Of a stretch of 64,000 bases of DNA, positions 1 through 12,366 are shown piece by piece. Below the pieces are notes generated by a model. The model was given only the letters and a program-made list of their open reading frames with translations, made no database searches and was not told the origin of the DNA. Source of the stretch: Lagopus muta. Taxonomy: Eukaryota; Chordata; Aves; Galliformes; Phasianidae. Position numbers and translations under genes: made by a program. Numbering within the stretch: position 1 is the stretch's first letter; each line of letters starts with the position of its first letter. The DNA lies in contig NC_064440.1 in assembly GCF_023343835.1 (NCBI RefSeq), positions 30,449,537 to 30,513,536 on the forward strand, in the 5' to 3' direction.

Positions 1-20
1 AGAGAACTATTAATATACAA

Positions 21-323
21 GGGCTGCTCCAAAAGTAATGCCTTCTGTTTGATGATGTTGGCAGTATGGCAGTAGAGCTCAAACCTTCCTACTAATATTC
101 CAGTACATTTTTTGCCATCTGACAGAACAGTGCCTGACACGGAAGTACTTATGAACCAAAGGTGTGACACTGAATTCTTCCATGCAGCAAAAATGGCACC
201 CGTTCACATTCATGGATACTTGCTGAATTTTGATGGAGACCAGAGGAGCACAGTGAGGCAGTGGGTGCTGCTGTTGTAATTCCCATGGAAATAAAAAGGA
301 GGCTTCATTTTTTGAGCAATCTA
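21..323 (+). mobile_element. Internally deleted mariner (Galluhop-type) DNA transposon
   Basis: The left end (21-42) reads GGGCTGCTCCAAAAGTAATG and the right end (301-322) is an imperfect inverted copy of it, the pattern expected of terminal inverted repeats. Between them, bases 140-265 resemble the part of a mariner transposase that encodes the N-terminal DNA-binding region, but only about 300 bp remain of an element normally over 1 kb. The interior jumps from this 5' part to the 3' end, so the copy cannot encode a transposase. Family assignment to Galluhop is from memory of the chicken element; the transposon class is secure. Confidence 0.8.
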
Positions 324-3300
324 CCTATTTAATTTCTTCTCTTTAGAAACTAGCATACAGATGAAAAAATAGCTTACAGGCTATTTTGAAGTGGAACTGG
401 TGATGTTTATAGACTTCAATAGACACAGATAGATGAAAGGTTGGGTATGGATGAAAAGGGGGAAGGGAAGGGAGGGAAAGGGAAAGCAAGGGAAAGGACT
501 CATGAATTTCGTTCTTTCTCCATCCAAATTCGTAAAAGTAACAGAGGAACCTTATAAAAGCCATCAACACAATGTTAATTCTCAAATATTCATAGCTCCC
601 ACTTTTTGTGTCACAACAGAAGTACGCAAGGTCTTGTACTTTTGAGAGCAGAGATTGTAGTGTCAGGAAATCAATAGTCATTCTCTTATAATGCAATAGG
701 CTCAACAAATAATAAAAGATATGCCTTATTAAGGCAAAACATCCACTGTGTGAAACCTTTTAAACTGTTTTAGAAGAATTATACAACCAAGAGATAATGA
801 TTTCAGGTTGGGATTTTTTTTACCTGCTTCCAGGCAGTCATAATTGGTAAGTAATTCTTAATAGAAATCTATGCCAAAACGATTGCTTGAAACCCTATGT
901 AGCTTTTCACTCCAGCCCTTAGTGAGCTTATAAAATGCATCAATTGTTCCATTAGCCATACTTGTTCCTCTCCTCTTGTAACCATATGCCATAAAGAAAT
1001 AGAGAAGCTCATCCCTACATTTCTCCATGCCTATTAAAGGAGATTTTATTACGTACATATTAATTAGAAATAATAATGCTAACTGACTTCCATTTGCCAC
1101 AGCTGCCTTCACATTAAGTCATAATTATCGTTCTTGTCTGCCTTTAGGAATCCTCCATTAACCACACCTATAGAACTGAATACTGATTGGGGAAGATACA
1201 ACATAACTGTTCTAATAGTAATCAGTGAGTCTAAGAGAGTACTCTGCATTTTATATTATTCATCCATTTATATTATTCATCCATTTCTGAAATGAGTGCA
1301 TGTGATAATTTTTGCTCTTGCTCCACACAACAATAACAGGAATGGTGTACTTGTGGGATTGCACTCAGCAACACACTGAAATGCTCGGACTTTACAGAGG
1401 TTTGCATCCAGAAGATTAAATAACAAATTAAGTAAAATAACTTCGTTCCTGTTCATCCAGGAGCATTATAATTAGCTTTTTGTATATTTAATTGATTGCT
1501 CTTCAAAGCTGAAGCATCTCCAATGGCATACTTTTCTGATTATAGAAAGAAAACCATTATATTTGCAATCCCTAGATATAGTCTCTAAAATGAAACAGCA
1601 CAGAGTCAAATAGGCATAAAAATAAACAATACTCTAACCTTCTGAATACAGTTCCAAGTTGGTCTGCAGCATATGCTTTCAGAAATTATCTGTTCTTAGC
1701 TCTTTTAGGCTATTCTTACTAAATGAAACTAAGAAAATTGGAAGCATTCGTGTATTTACATGAAAATTCAAGAGTTTGACCAGCTATAAATCACAGGTCT
1801 CCTAATGATGACCAGCTATGAGCAAACCATTTAAATGTTTAACCTCAATTTGTCTTGCTATACTGACAGCAGTGTGAAAATACATAATATATGAGGTAAA
1901 GAAAATTTAATTCATTAGACAAAAAATACTAAGTCAAGCAGATCACGCTGTGAGCTAAATTACAAAAGGCTCTTTCCCACTAGATTTTCATCCCTCTCTG
2001 CATGGAACCTTTCTCACTAGCAGCTATCTCCACCCACATATCAAACAGAATCACGTTCGTCTATTTCTTTACATAAGTTTCTAATAGATAATCAGATGCT
2101 TTATGCTTGCTTCTGCATAAGGCTACATTTCACTCAGAACATAAATCAGATTTTCATATGACAGTTTGTTTCAGGTTGTTACCTAATAATTTCTACTGCT
2201 GTCAGAAAGACTGTGGAGCAAGCAGATTTCATCAGGAGGATAACCTAAATTATTTCTTCAGGCTCTTCCAATCCTATTTTTCTACACTCCTACAAGTTTG
2301 GAAAGAATTTTTCTTCTGTAGCTGGAAACTGAACCAGTGCATTGCTTCATTACTTTAGTAGCAAAAATGGAGCCTGAACACCAGACCATCAAAGCTGACC
2401 ATTAAACTCTATGACATACAACAGAGGAAATGTTCCATCCAACTCCCATGTGTTTAAGCTGGAATTCTTGAAAATCCTGGCATTGTTTTCTTTTACAGAC
2501 AAGTCAGTTAGTACTAGGAAACCACAAAAGCCCAAACAACCACACAGTAATATGATCTGCAGTATATTTTTCACACTACACAATGAGTAAAGAGCACAAG
2601 CAGGACACATGAATGTTCTTTTGTGCAAGACCTTAGGCACACACAGAGAGTGGAACTGAGCTTGCAGACTGAATACCCAGGTTACTCAAGCAAGGTCTAG
2701 AATACTAATTTTATTATTTTGGAGAGCGTTCGTGCTCTTATTCAATATGCTTTCCTTCTGCATAATTGAAATCCATATTAACGCAAAGCTCATCCTCTCT
2801 GTGTCTTGATCTTTCATGGAATCACAGCTATGAGAAGCATCACTGCTCATTCTTTCATAACAGCACCATCGAGACATTGAAACTCCAAACACAGAGGCAG
2901 AATGTTTATCTTAGTTTGAGAGATAGTGCTAATTGCTTCTATTGCAGTGCTGTGGCAACACAATCATATAATTTCCATTACTCAAGATAGTTATTTCAAA
3001 TGATTCTACACAAGAAAATTTAGCAGTGCTACCCGGGGATCTCAGAATGGTTCTGTACTGCATGAGATAAATGGTTAATAGTCTAGCTTTTCATAAGGCA
3101 TGGTAATATTCACTACATTCTAAAACAGAAACCCCAGACAACACTAACTAAAATATTACAGCACTTAAATTAAGTTATTATGAATGAAGACACATACCCT
3201 AGGAAGAAATAATGGGAGGGAGCCATTCAGAAAATACACTGTTGTTCTGAATGTGATAACTGTAGCTATTCTGATACATTTCTACAAAATAAACTGAAAC

Positions 3301-6300
3301 CCAGTAAATACAGAAAATCCACAGTACTATACACGATAGATAGGTTTCTACAAAAGTATTAAAAATTCCTTCATCAACAGAAGATAAACAATCATTCATG
3401 AGAGACTGACATTATAATATCAAAGCAAGCATCACTCACCATAGCCTTCAGTTAGCAAGGCTTCATTCCTTTGGTACCCAGTACAGTATGTTTACAGTTA
3501 GAGCTGAGCATGGTCTACCCTCTGCCTCTCAAGCTCTGAAAAACAAACAAATAAACAAACAAGCAAATGAATAAATAAACAAACTGTCTTTAAGCACAAG
3601 AAAAATTCAAGAAAGTTTCTAAAGAAAATCTAGAAAGTAAAACATTTTGATCTAATAGGCTCCCTATAACTGCTACCAAAGCCATATGAATTTCAAAACT
3701 CCAAGAGCAAAGAGAGAAAATGTTAATGAAAGAAAATCACGGGACTTTATACTAACCCATGTACCTCTGACATAATGTGCAACATCCATCTTTGTTTTCC
3801 AAGAATTCATACTAATGCAATACTAAAACTATAGAGTTGTGGGCAGATCGATAAAGTTCTGCCAGGTTTTATTACACTGTACAGACCCAATGAAGAATAT
3901 CACAACTGCCACACACTTCTTCATGCCCCTCTCTGTAATGTAGACAGCTCTAATACATAAACCAGCCCGCCCCAGCTGGCATACTTCAAAAATTCTAAAT
4001 CACAATTTACTGCTTTTGTGTTATTGTTAAATGTATAAAGAGTCTATTTAGAAAACTGTAGCAAGACGCAAAAAGCTTCTTCCCAGAAAGGAAACTGTAT
4101 AGTCAGAACATTTTGTTGCTTCTAGAAAGAAGATAGTTATGAATAATATGGTGAAGACTTTCAGAACATACTGCATCAATCAAGTTCTGCATGAGTAATT
4201 ATAACAATGTTTTATAACACCATTAATTTTGTCTGCACAACATAACTCAGTTTTCTGAAATACAACACTTCTTCCCCACAGGACGAAAACCTTCAATATA
4301 AGTTCTTGGTAAACTACAGTAACTCTGAAGAGAACATCCAAGACGTAAATATTTGTTTTCTGGACTAGAATTTGAGGTCACAGAACGTATTGTCTGCAAA
4401 ACTGGCTGATCTCCTACTGTGGCAAAGAAAGACTTTACAAACATGTAGAAGCTGTTAGGTGTAGTGAGGCTTATGTCTCTAAGTATTAAAATCATTTTTC
4501 CTTCTGGTGGGAAGCCAACTCAGTTCTTTGTCTTTATTGCTGCTCAGATGGGAATGAATCCATTTCTTATGGCTATATCCTCAGATATTAAGTTAATTTT
4601 TCATTTGTCATGTTCGTATCATAATGGACTAATAATTCCCCTGTGGAAGTCAGCAGCCAGTGTATAGTTTAATTGTTACAAAAAATAATATTAATTATAA
4701 GGAAGGCTAAACTTCAAAAGGCACAAAGCTCGCAGGTCGCACAGACCAATACTAGATTCAGAAATGATTGCAGCGGTTCATATAGCAATGATCAGTCCAG
4801 AATTTCATAGTAATACTGTGAAGAAAATGATAAGAAAGGTCAGAGGTTGCACAGACAAGACATATAAAAGAAAATAATAGATGCAGACAGAAAATTGGAA
4901 AGAGAGGTAGAAATGAGATAGGGACAAGTTACTTGAATAGGGACTAGTTACTTGGAGTAAAGACAAGTCAGACATGATATCAGAAACGTGAGACTGATAT
5001 CAGGAACAGCATCTCCCTAAGACAGGCTGTAGGATGGCAGTCTTACAATGAATGCTCAATTTTCTGAAATAAGTTTGCTTTTGCTTACTTTACGTGCGTC
5101 TGTGTAACCACACAAGAAGTGTGGTCAGGTTGACTAATAGGCGTTCAAGATACTTGTGAAATTAAATTCCTTTTTAATGAGAAGTCATATTATGAAGTTT
5201 TCTGTAAATCTGTAGTTAAACCAGCTCTGTTCTAATAATTCCACTGGAGTTAACAAAAAACATTTGATGAAACAAGAAAGATTTTTTCTTATTATTCTCA
5301 GGGAGCTGATAGTAATTTGAATGACATATATAAGATGGTAAAGAAACAGACTTAGAATGGCAACGCATTAATATTTCGCTATAATATTCATAACCTTGAA
5401 AGAAAATAAAATAATAAACAGGATTATTCAGGATTCCTCAAGTATATATTATTTATTTCTATTCCATCCGATCCATTCACAAGCATCCTTGCTTCTCCCC
5501 TCTTACTTACTTACCCCAAAGATACAGCTGGCCACTAAAATTACATACCAAGGAAAATGCACTTGTACGTATTGCAGCCTTTTCACTTTTTATGTGTACT
5601 ATATCTGAGCATGTGCAGATTTGGTATATTCAAAACACACAGATGTATTTGTACCAACTATAGTACCAGCTTTCAGTTCTAATACTTGTTAGTATTAGTT
5701 TCCAAACACAATTTCCTAATTAAAAAGGAAATAAGACTTTAACAAGATTCATTTCTGTTCTTTGTATTTGTTACTTAAATGTTGACAAAGTGCCACAATA
5801 AATTTTAGCATGAAAATTGATAAACAGAAATGTCAAACCAGTGATGATCTAAACTTCACTTTGTAAGCATCTTTTGCACTACTTTGATTGCAGTTGCCTA
5901 TTAAGCACCTTCCAAATGAGATATATTTGTCCATGTTCTACAACTAGTACTAGAATAATCATTCTAGTGGTACTAATTGGACTGAGACAACCACTGAACT
6001 TCCTCTCTGAGCCCTGCCCAGACCAATTAACAGCTGGTTTCCTGCAAGAAGGACTGCCAGACAGACATTCTAGGCAAACAGGCATGTGTTCATTCAAGGT
6101 ATCCTCCCAGCACAGTGACACAGTCTTCAGATCTAATGATACTGAGCCTCACTTCTGCATTCTACCTAAAATAATAGAAAGGAAAAGATGTATCAAATTG
6201 TAAAAAATGGATAAATAAAGGCCAGCAACTTAGCTTACCATGATATTCATTCTTTCCTAGTTTACTTGAATAAGAGTTTGACAGGTAAAATTGCATATAA

Positions 6301-8437
6301 TTGTGTTTATTTGTATAAAATTGCCAGAAAAAAATACCTTGACATTCCCAGTCTGCCTTATTTCTTACTTAGTCTATCGAAAGCACTTCTATTTTTTGTC
6401 TCCATGGCAATTCACTTTGCTTTTAACTGCAAGGTGATTACATTATTTCCAGCCTTATGTGTGTAAGAGAAGACAGTTTTGAAAGTAGAAAATCCTTCTC
6501 TGAGAAAATTAAACAAATCACATTTTATTTACAAAAACTAATGTTTTTTCTGTCCCTGTTTATAGTTTCTTTGGCTCTACTGGCAAGATGCTCCATATGA
6601 ATTCTAACTCTCAGTTTTGCAGGTAATCTACTAAGAAAGGTTATACCGACAAATCCATCCACTGTATATTGAAAACATACCTGGGGTTTGAATAAAATGT
6701 ATCCATAATGCCAAAGGAACAGCTTTCATCCTTACTGAACTACGTAGTTTTTAACTACTTGTAACAGCAAGTAATAAAATGGTGCTAATTCCACCCAATT
6801 GCAGAGAGAATTGCAGGAGTAGGCCACAATGTCCCACCTCCAAACAGGTATTAATGCTACCTTAGTAGTTTTAATTCACTGTCCTTCACACAAGAATAGT
6901 TCATTATTAGTTCATTTCATTCACCAGATTAGTTAGTGATGGAATAATAGCAGTAGAGATTCTAGGAGATTGAGTAGAATTCAGTACAGACAATTGCATC
7001 TAAATCAGAAAGGAATCACAAGCAGAACTGCGAGTAATTTCTTAGCCTAGCAGATTTATAGAAATCTCTGCCCACTAACATGGAGAAACAAAGCCACTTC
7101 AAGCAGCACAGTTAAATGTACAACTTCATCCTTTGAACCTGTAATCCTTTCAATTTCAGTGTATCCTCAAGCAGATGGAAATTCTCCGATGAGATTTTTC
7201 CTTCCACCATGTAGAAGTCCCTCACACCAAAATAAGGTAGCTTCTTTCCTGTCACTCACTGTTCCATTCCTGCAGGGTTAGGAGATTTTACGTTCCAGGG
7301 CATAGCTTTAATTAAGAACATCCTTTTAGAAGATAGCATTGCAGCATCTTCACAAAACTGGGTGGGGTTTGATCAGATATGATTAATTTTGAAGAAGTTT
7401 TCCCTTTAAGAAGAGCACTATGTCATACAAAAAACATTCTCAATTGCAAATTATGTGCACCTGTGATTATTAAAATTATAAAATGTCTTATTAAAATGAA
7501 AGTTTTGGTTTTTTGACATTCATACCAACCTTTAGTCACATGCTTTGACAGAAGGAACCGAAGGCTGGCACTTCAGTATTTGAACTTAAACAAAAATACA
7601 ATCTGGAACCATACATCTGATTTAAAAAGTACAGATAATAGAGATATTTTTTTAAGTATTTGTTCTATCTTTCAACTTCAACATTTGTGCCTAAACCTGC
7701 ATTCCATGATTTCATAACTATGTCTTCCCTGTATAAATAATGAATAGATCTCTTTTTAAATTATTTAATGTTAAATGGAAGGAAATTCTCTCTCTTCTCT
7801 GGTTTACATTTTCCTGAATTTCAATTGTTTGTTAAAGCAGTCACTACCTCAGTTGCAGGAACAAGCTGAACGTGACTGAACATCTACTGCAACAGACTGA
7901 TTTTTGATGACTTCGTTCTCTGGATAGTGGGTCAAATTAATATCACTAACTTCTTCCTTTATTTAATTTTTTTTTTCCCCTGGAGTTAGATGGAGAATCA
8001 CAATTTATTCACGGCTTACTCAAAAGATCTCTCAGATTACAAGGTATTGGCTTTTGAATTTTGTATGTATAAAAATCGCAAACCAAACTTTGCTTGTGGT
8101 TGCAAATGTGAAGTTGCATTATTGAGTTAGGAAATTGAACCAGAAAGAGACTGTGTGACTCGATATCTTGTGCAAGAAGTGGCACACCCTGTGGGTTTTT
8201 TGCATGTAAAAATGCACCTCAGCTGTGTTAAGCTTAAACATAAAAGTAGTTTGAAAATGCTGAAGTTACAGTGAACAGCATGTGCTGGGTCTACATCATT
8301 AGTCCTGGGGATAAAATCTGCTTTGGAAAAAAAAAAAAACTATAACAAAAATGACAGATGTTATCAAGACAAAATGATTTTTTAAAAGAAAATTCAAAAA
8401 TATCTGAGTCTATTAACTGTTAGGAATAATCTCCAAT
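324..8437. other. Gene-poor intergenic sequence
   Basis: AT-rich DNA with no open frame that resembles a protein family and no convincing exon on either strand. It holds a purine-rich stretch of G and A at 450-500 and a simple A-rich repeat at 3541-3586 (listed separately). I see no transposon end, RNA gene or CpG cluster. By comparison with human 2q32 this should be part of the long interval between ZSWIM2 and CALCRL, which is an inference from gene order. Confidence 0.5.
3541..3586. repeat. Imperfect (AAAC/AAAT)n microsatellite
   Basis: Tetranucleotide units AAAC and AAAT with occasional substitutions run for about 46 bases. It is a simple sequence repeat without coding content. Confidence 0.85.
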
Positions 8438-8486
8438 GGAGGGAGGGAGGGAGGGAGGGAGGGAGGGAGGGAGGGAGGGAGGGAGG
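8438..8486 (+). repeat. (GGGA)n microsatellite
   Basis: About twelve almost uninterrupted GGGA units, flanked by ordinary AT-rich sequence. Every unit contributes a G-triplet on the plus strand, so the tract meets the usual sequence rule for a G-quadruplex many times over. No gene is next to it. Confidence 0.95.
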
Positions 8487-8667
8487 AAAAAGAGAAGCCA
8501 AAGGAAAATTACTGACGTAAGAGCAAAATGAAGATGGCTGCCATTTTATGCCGAAGATAACTTCTCATTAATTGGCTTTTACAAGGAATACACATCTATA
8601 AAGCTAAATAACACTACAGAGCTCAGTAGAAATGCCATTTAAAGTTGGCTGCTTTGATTTAAATATA

Positions 8668-9205
8668 TCATAGAAACACAGAACGGCTTGGGTTGGAAGG
8701 GACCTTAAAGATCTTGCAATTCCAATCCTCAGCTTTGGGCATGACTGCTATCTTTTCTTTGCTGGGAGCCCTAGGCCTGAATGAAGTACTTCAAGTGGGG
8801 CCTCATGAGGACAGAGCAAATGGGAACGCTCATTTTCCTCTCCCTGCTGCCCACCCCTCTTTTGTTGCAGCCCAGGATACTGTTGGCCTTAAAGGTTGCA
8901 AGCACAATTCTGGCTCATGTTCAAGATTTTTATCCCCAAAGTCCTTCTCTGCAGAGCTGCTCTCAAGGAGTTCTTCTTCCTGTACATATAGCTGGGACTG
9001 CCCTGATGCAAGTGCAGTATCTTGTATTTGGCCTTTTTGAACCTCATTTAGGTTCATGTGGGCCCACTACTCAAGCCTGTGCAGGACCCTTTGGCATGCT
9101 TTCCTTCTGTTCTGTCAGCTGCATCACTCAGCTTGACATCATCTCCAAACTTGGTAGGGGTGCATTCCATTCCAGTATCACCGATAAAGATGCTAAAAAG
9201 CACAT
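8668..9205 (-). mobile_element. CR1 LINE fragment, 3' end to the left
   Basis: The block opens with the reverse complement of the CR1 3' end (a run like AGAACGGCTTGGGTTGGAAG followed by GGACCTTAAAG) and continues through diverged internal sequence recognisable as CR1 reverse transcriptase and 3' region, for example the part around 9060-9200 about casting and host-like phrases in CR1 consensus (CTCAAGCC..GTGCAGGACC, AGCTTGACATCATC). It is a 5'-truncated old copy. The open frames of 115 and 142 codons that cross it are frames of this dead element, not genes. Confidence 0.85.
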
Positions 9206-12200
9206 ATAATCCTGGTATCCTTAGTGAAAAAAATAGTGAAATAAAAATTTAATTTTTATTTCAGAATACAAATTTTCCTCAAAAAAGGCCAGGGAGAATG
9301 TAGGAAAACTATGGAGCTTCAGTGGTACCAGAATAAATCATTTCAATAAGCAGCACAAATGCACTGAAATAATTTTGGCCACAGAACAAGCAGAGAGTAG
9401 TACCTGAGCAAGATCATAACCTCCACTATCTGCAATTGCTTCAGACACAGCCGCAGGAACTACTTTCAGCTGAGAGTCAGTTCTCAGCATACTCCTATCT
9501 TTGCCTTTAAGTCGCATCAGCAGTGCTCCTACTGTTCTTTTTTTCTCTCAGCAGAGTGCAAAGAAAAGGCCTATGTTCTTGTCTCACTGCTGTAGATCAG
9601 CTACTTGTTGTCAGCCCTCATTAATGTCTTAGTGTAAATTTTAAAAAGTGGCAGATCTGCACAGCAATGAGAACATAGATCCAATGTTCTCAAAGAAACA
9701 GATCATGAGGGGTGTATGGAGAAAACATGTACGAAAAATCCCATTCTGGAGCCGTCAGCCTACAGAACCAAATTCTGGAAACTAAAAAACATGATATGCA
9801 CCCAGACTTTGCTACCATAGGAGACACAAGCACTTCAAAGGATGGCATTTTGGGCTGGCAGAACTGCACTGCAAATGCACTAGCTCCAAATTCTCAGCAA
9901 AAATGAACACAAAAAACATTTACTGTACTTCTAACATGCTGAAAATTGCATTTTACTAACCAACAGTTCCAGAACACAGAGAATCAACTGCACTGTTTTC
10001 AATATCTAATTTAGAAAATAAATGTATCTCAAGGAAACAGAACCCAAAGGTAAGCATGACGATCCGCAACAATGATTTTTCTGTTATTGTTCACTTGGTA
10101 CAAATATTTCAAGGTTCTTAATAAATGCAGTCCAAAACCACTGCAAAGATTTCCAGCACTAACTTTAGACAAGATCTCTTGACCTCAGCACTTAGAAGTT
10201 GTTTTTGTTTAAGACACTCCAGATGTGCATTTGTCTGCAGGGAAGAAAAGGGTGGCAAATGCAATCTATGCCTGTTTTTGATCCTGGAAATTTGCAATAC
10301 AAAAGAATATGAAGAAAACAGCGTATGTGTGTGGACTGTTTCAAAATGTGATTAACCAATCTTGAATTTCATGTGTATTTTCAAGTTCCTTTGAAAAATT
10401 AACCAAAATTTTAGCACATAATGTTAAAGCAACCAATAATGAAAACTACATTTTTGTTCTGTTCATCAATCTCATAAATTAGAACAGAGAAATAAAATAT
10501 TCCCCATGTATTATCTTAGAACAACTGTAGTTGATAGCTACTGTTAACTTTGTATGATAAGCGTTATTTTAATATGAATTGTTGTTAGCTTGCTGGAAAA
10601 GCCACAGAGTTTATATTTGCTCCCTAGCTTAAGAGAAGACAGTAAAGAGGCGGAAGAACAAAATGGGTACAATCTTAAATTCATTAAATGTTACCGATAC
10701 TCTCTCCCTTATTGTACTCCAGAAAACACATTTTTATTGGGCACTGTAGGGAAATTAAAGGGACACCCTGAGGTATGTAGTGATACTAACAAAGGAACTT
10801 TACACTGGTATATAATTAATCGGTACATTGGTATTACACTGGTAATAAATTAGCTGTTACAGTTATGTAGTTATCACTCATAGCTGATAGAATCATTTAT
10901 GGACACGGTCGAGCAATTTGAAATATATATACACCACCAAGAAGAAGAACAATCCACCAGAAGCATATCTTACAAATACAGCTCATCTGGAGCTACATTA
11001 ACCAAAGTTTTTTACAAGAAGTTTTTAAACAATAGTGTTTGGATGGCTGCGTTATCTGCTTTTTAAATTCCTATTATTACTTGATAATGGTATGAGAACG
11101 GCATTCCTTTTCTGTTGGTCTGGGTGCTAATGAAATATCACTAGAATAAGGAGCTCCGGTAATCTGCTTATTACACATTTCTGTATCTAGTACTACAATT
11201 CAAACAGAATATTGAGAAGAAAAAGCTTAATGAAAATTATCTGTTTAACATTTAGTATTTGCAGTTGTCTTTAAAAACTCATTTGAAAAAAAAAAAAAGG
11301 CGCACGAAGAAATAATGAAAATTGGCAGTTTAGAAATTACTTTCTGTCATGTGTTGGCAATCAATAGCTTGTTCTTAAAAACTGCTTGAACTTCTTATGA
11401 AGTACAATGTAATAACTTTAAGTGAAAGACACCCAAATTCATGCAGTCCAGCTGGCTTCCTTCCATATTACTTTACCCCAGGGACTTTAAGGAACAGCTG
11501 CTTGAGCAATGAAAGCTCTGCCAACAGCCAAAAGCTTCCAACAGTAAAAAGCCTCCTCATCTCTATTCTATCCTGACACAAACAGTTGTTGGCAGCTGTA
11601 TTTGATAGGGGGAGAAGAAAGAAGCAAGAAAGTCACTGAAAGAAGCAGGTGCTGATGTAACAGTGTAATGCTGATTCCTGGTTCAGAAGGATGTGTAGAG
11701 GAAAGAAAATGTGTCCCTGTCCCAGCGAGATGGAAGCAATATCTAGGTTAACCACTGACTGTGTGAGATTCGATCATCTTCATGTAAATGGTTTCAGGGC
11801 TTAATCATATTCATAGTCAGTCTGAAAAGAACTCACTGAAGTGTCTCTCGTGGCTATAATCCAGATTCCATTCTTGTACCACACACTGTGTCAGGCATCA
11901 CAGCACTAAAAACGAGCACTAGTGAGAGCACCAGCCTTAGAAAGTTATTCCATAATACTCCTTATTCCAGATTTGCAGGACTAAGGACTAATCTGAATCT
12001 AATAAAAGAATATGCATGTGGCTCTCATCTGCTATATAAATTCATCAGAAATTTTCAGTATGCTTTCTCTTTTCAGAGGTGTTATCAATCTGCTTAAATT
12101 TCCACTGTATGCGATATAGAGGGCTCTAAAACCCAAAAAGCATAACTGCACTTATCAAGATACAATATTCACTTGCCTTCATCCAAATATCAGTATACTA

Positions 12201-12280
12201 AAACAGTGTAAGTAACAGCAGTACATAAGTATTTTTCAATCTTGTTGATGGCATAACTGTACACGATTTTCAAATATTTT
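9206..12280. other. Intergenic sequence without recognised genes
   Basis: No exon, RNA gene or mobile element end was recognised on either strand. Open frames are short and have the composition of random AT-rich DNA. Confidence 0.45.
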
Positions 12281-12366
12281 ATAGAATCACAGAATTGCAT
12301 GTGTTGGAATGGACCTCTGGAGAACATCTAGCACAACCCCTGTGCTAAAACAGGTTCCTGGAGTAG
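12281..12366 (-). mobile_element. Short CR1 LINE 3' fragment
   Basis: The stretch has the CR1 signature in reverse complement: ATAGAATCACAGAATTGCAT, then a GTTGGAATGGACCTCTGGAG-type motif, then CTAGCACAACCCCTGTGCTA and a TTCCTGG end. Only about 85 bases remain, so this is a strongly 5'-truncated insertion in minus orientation. Confidence 0.85.

Noticed and set aside
8693..9209. Overlapping plus-strand frames of 115 and 142 codons
   Set aside because: They lie within a CR1 LINE fragment read antisense.
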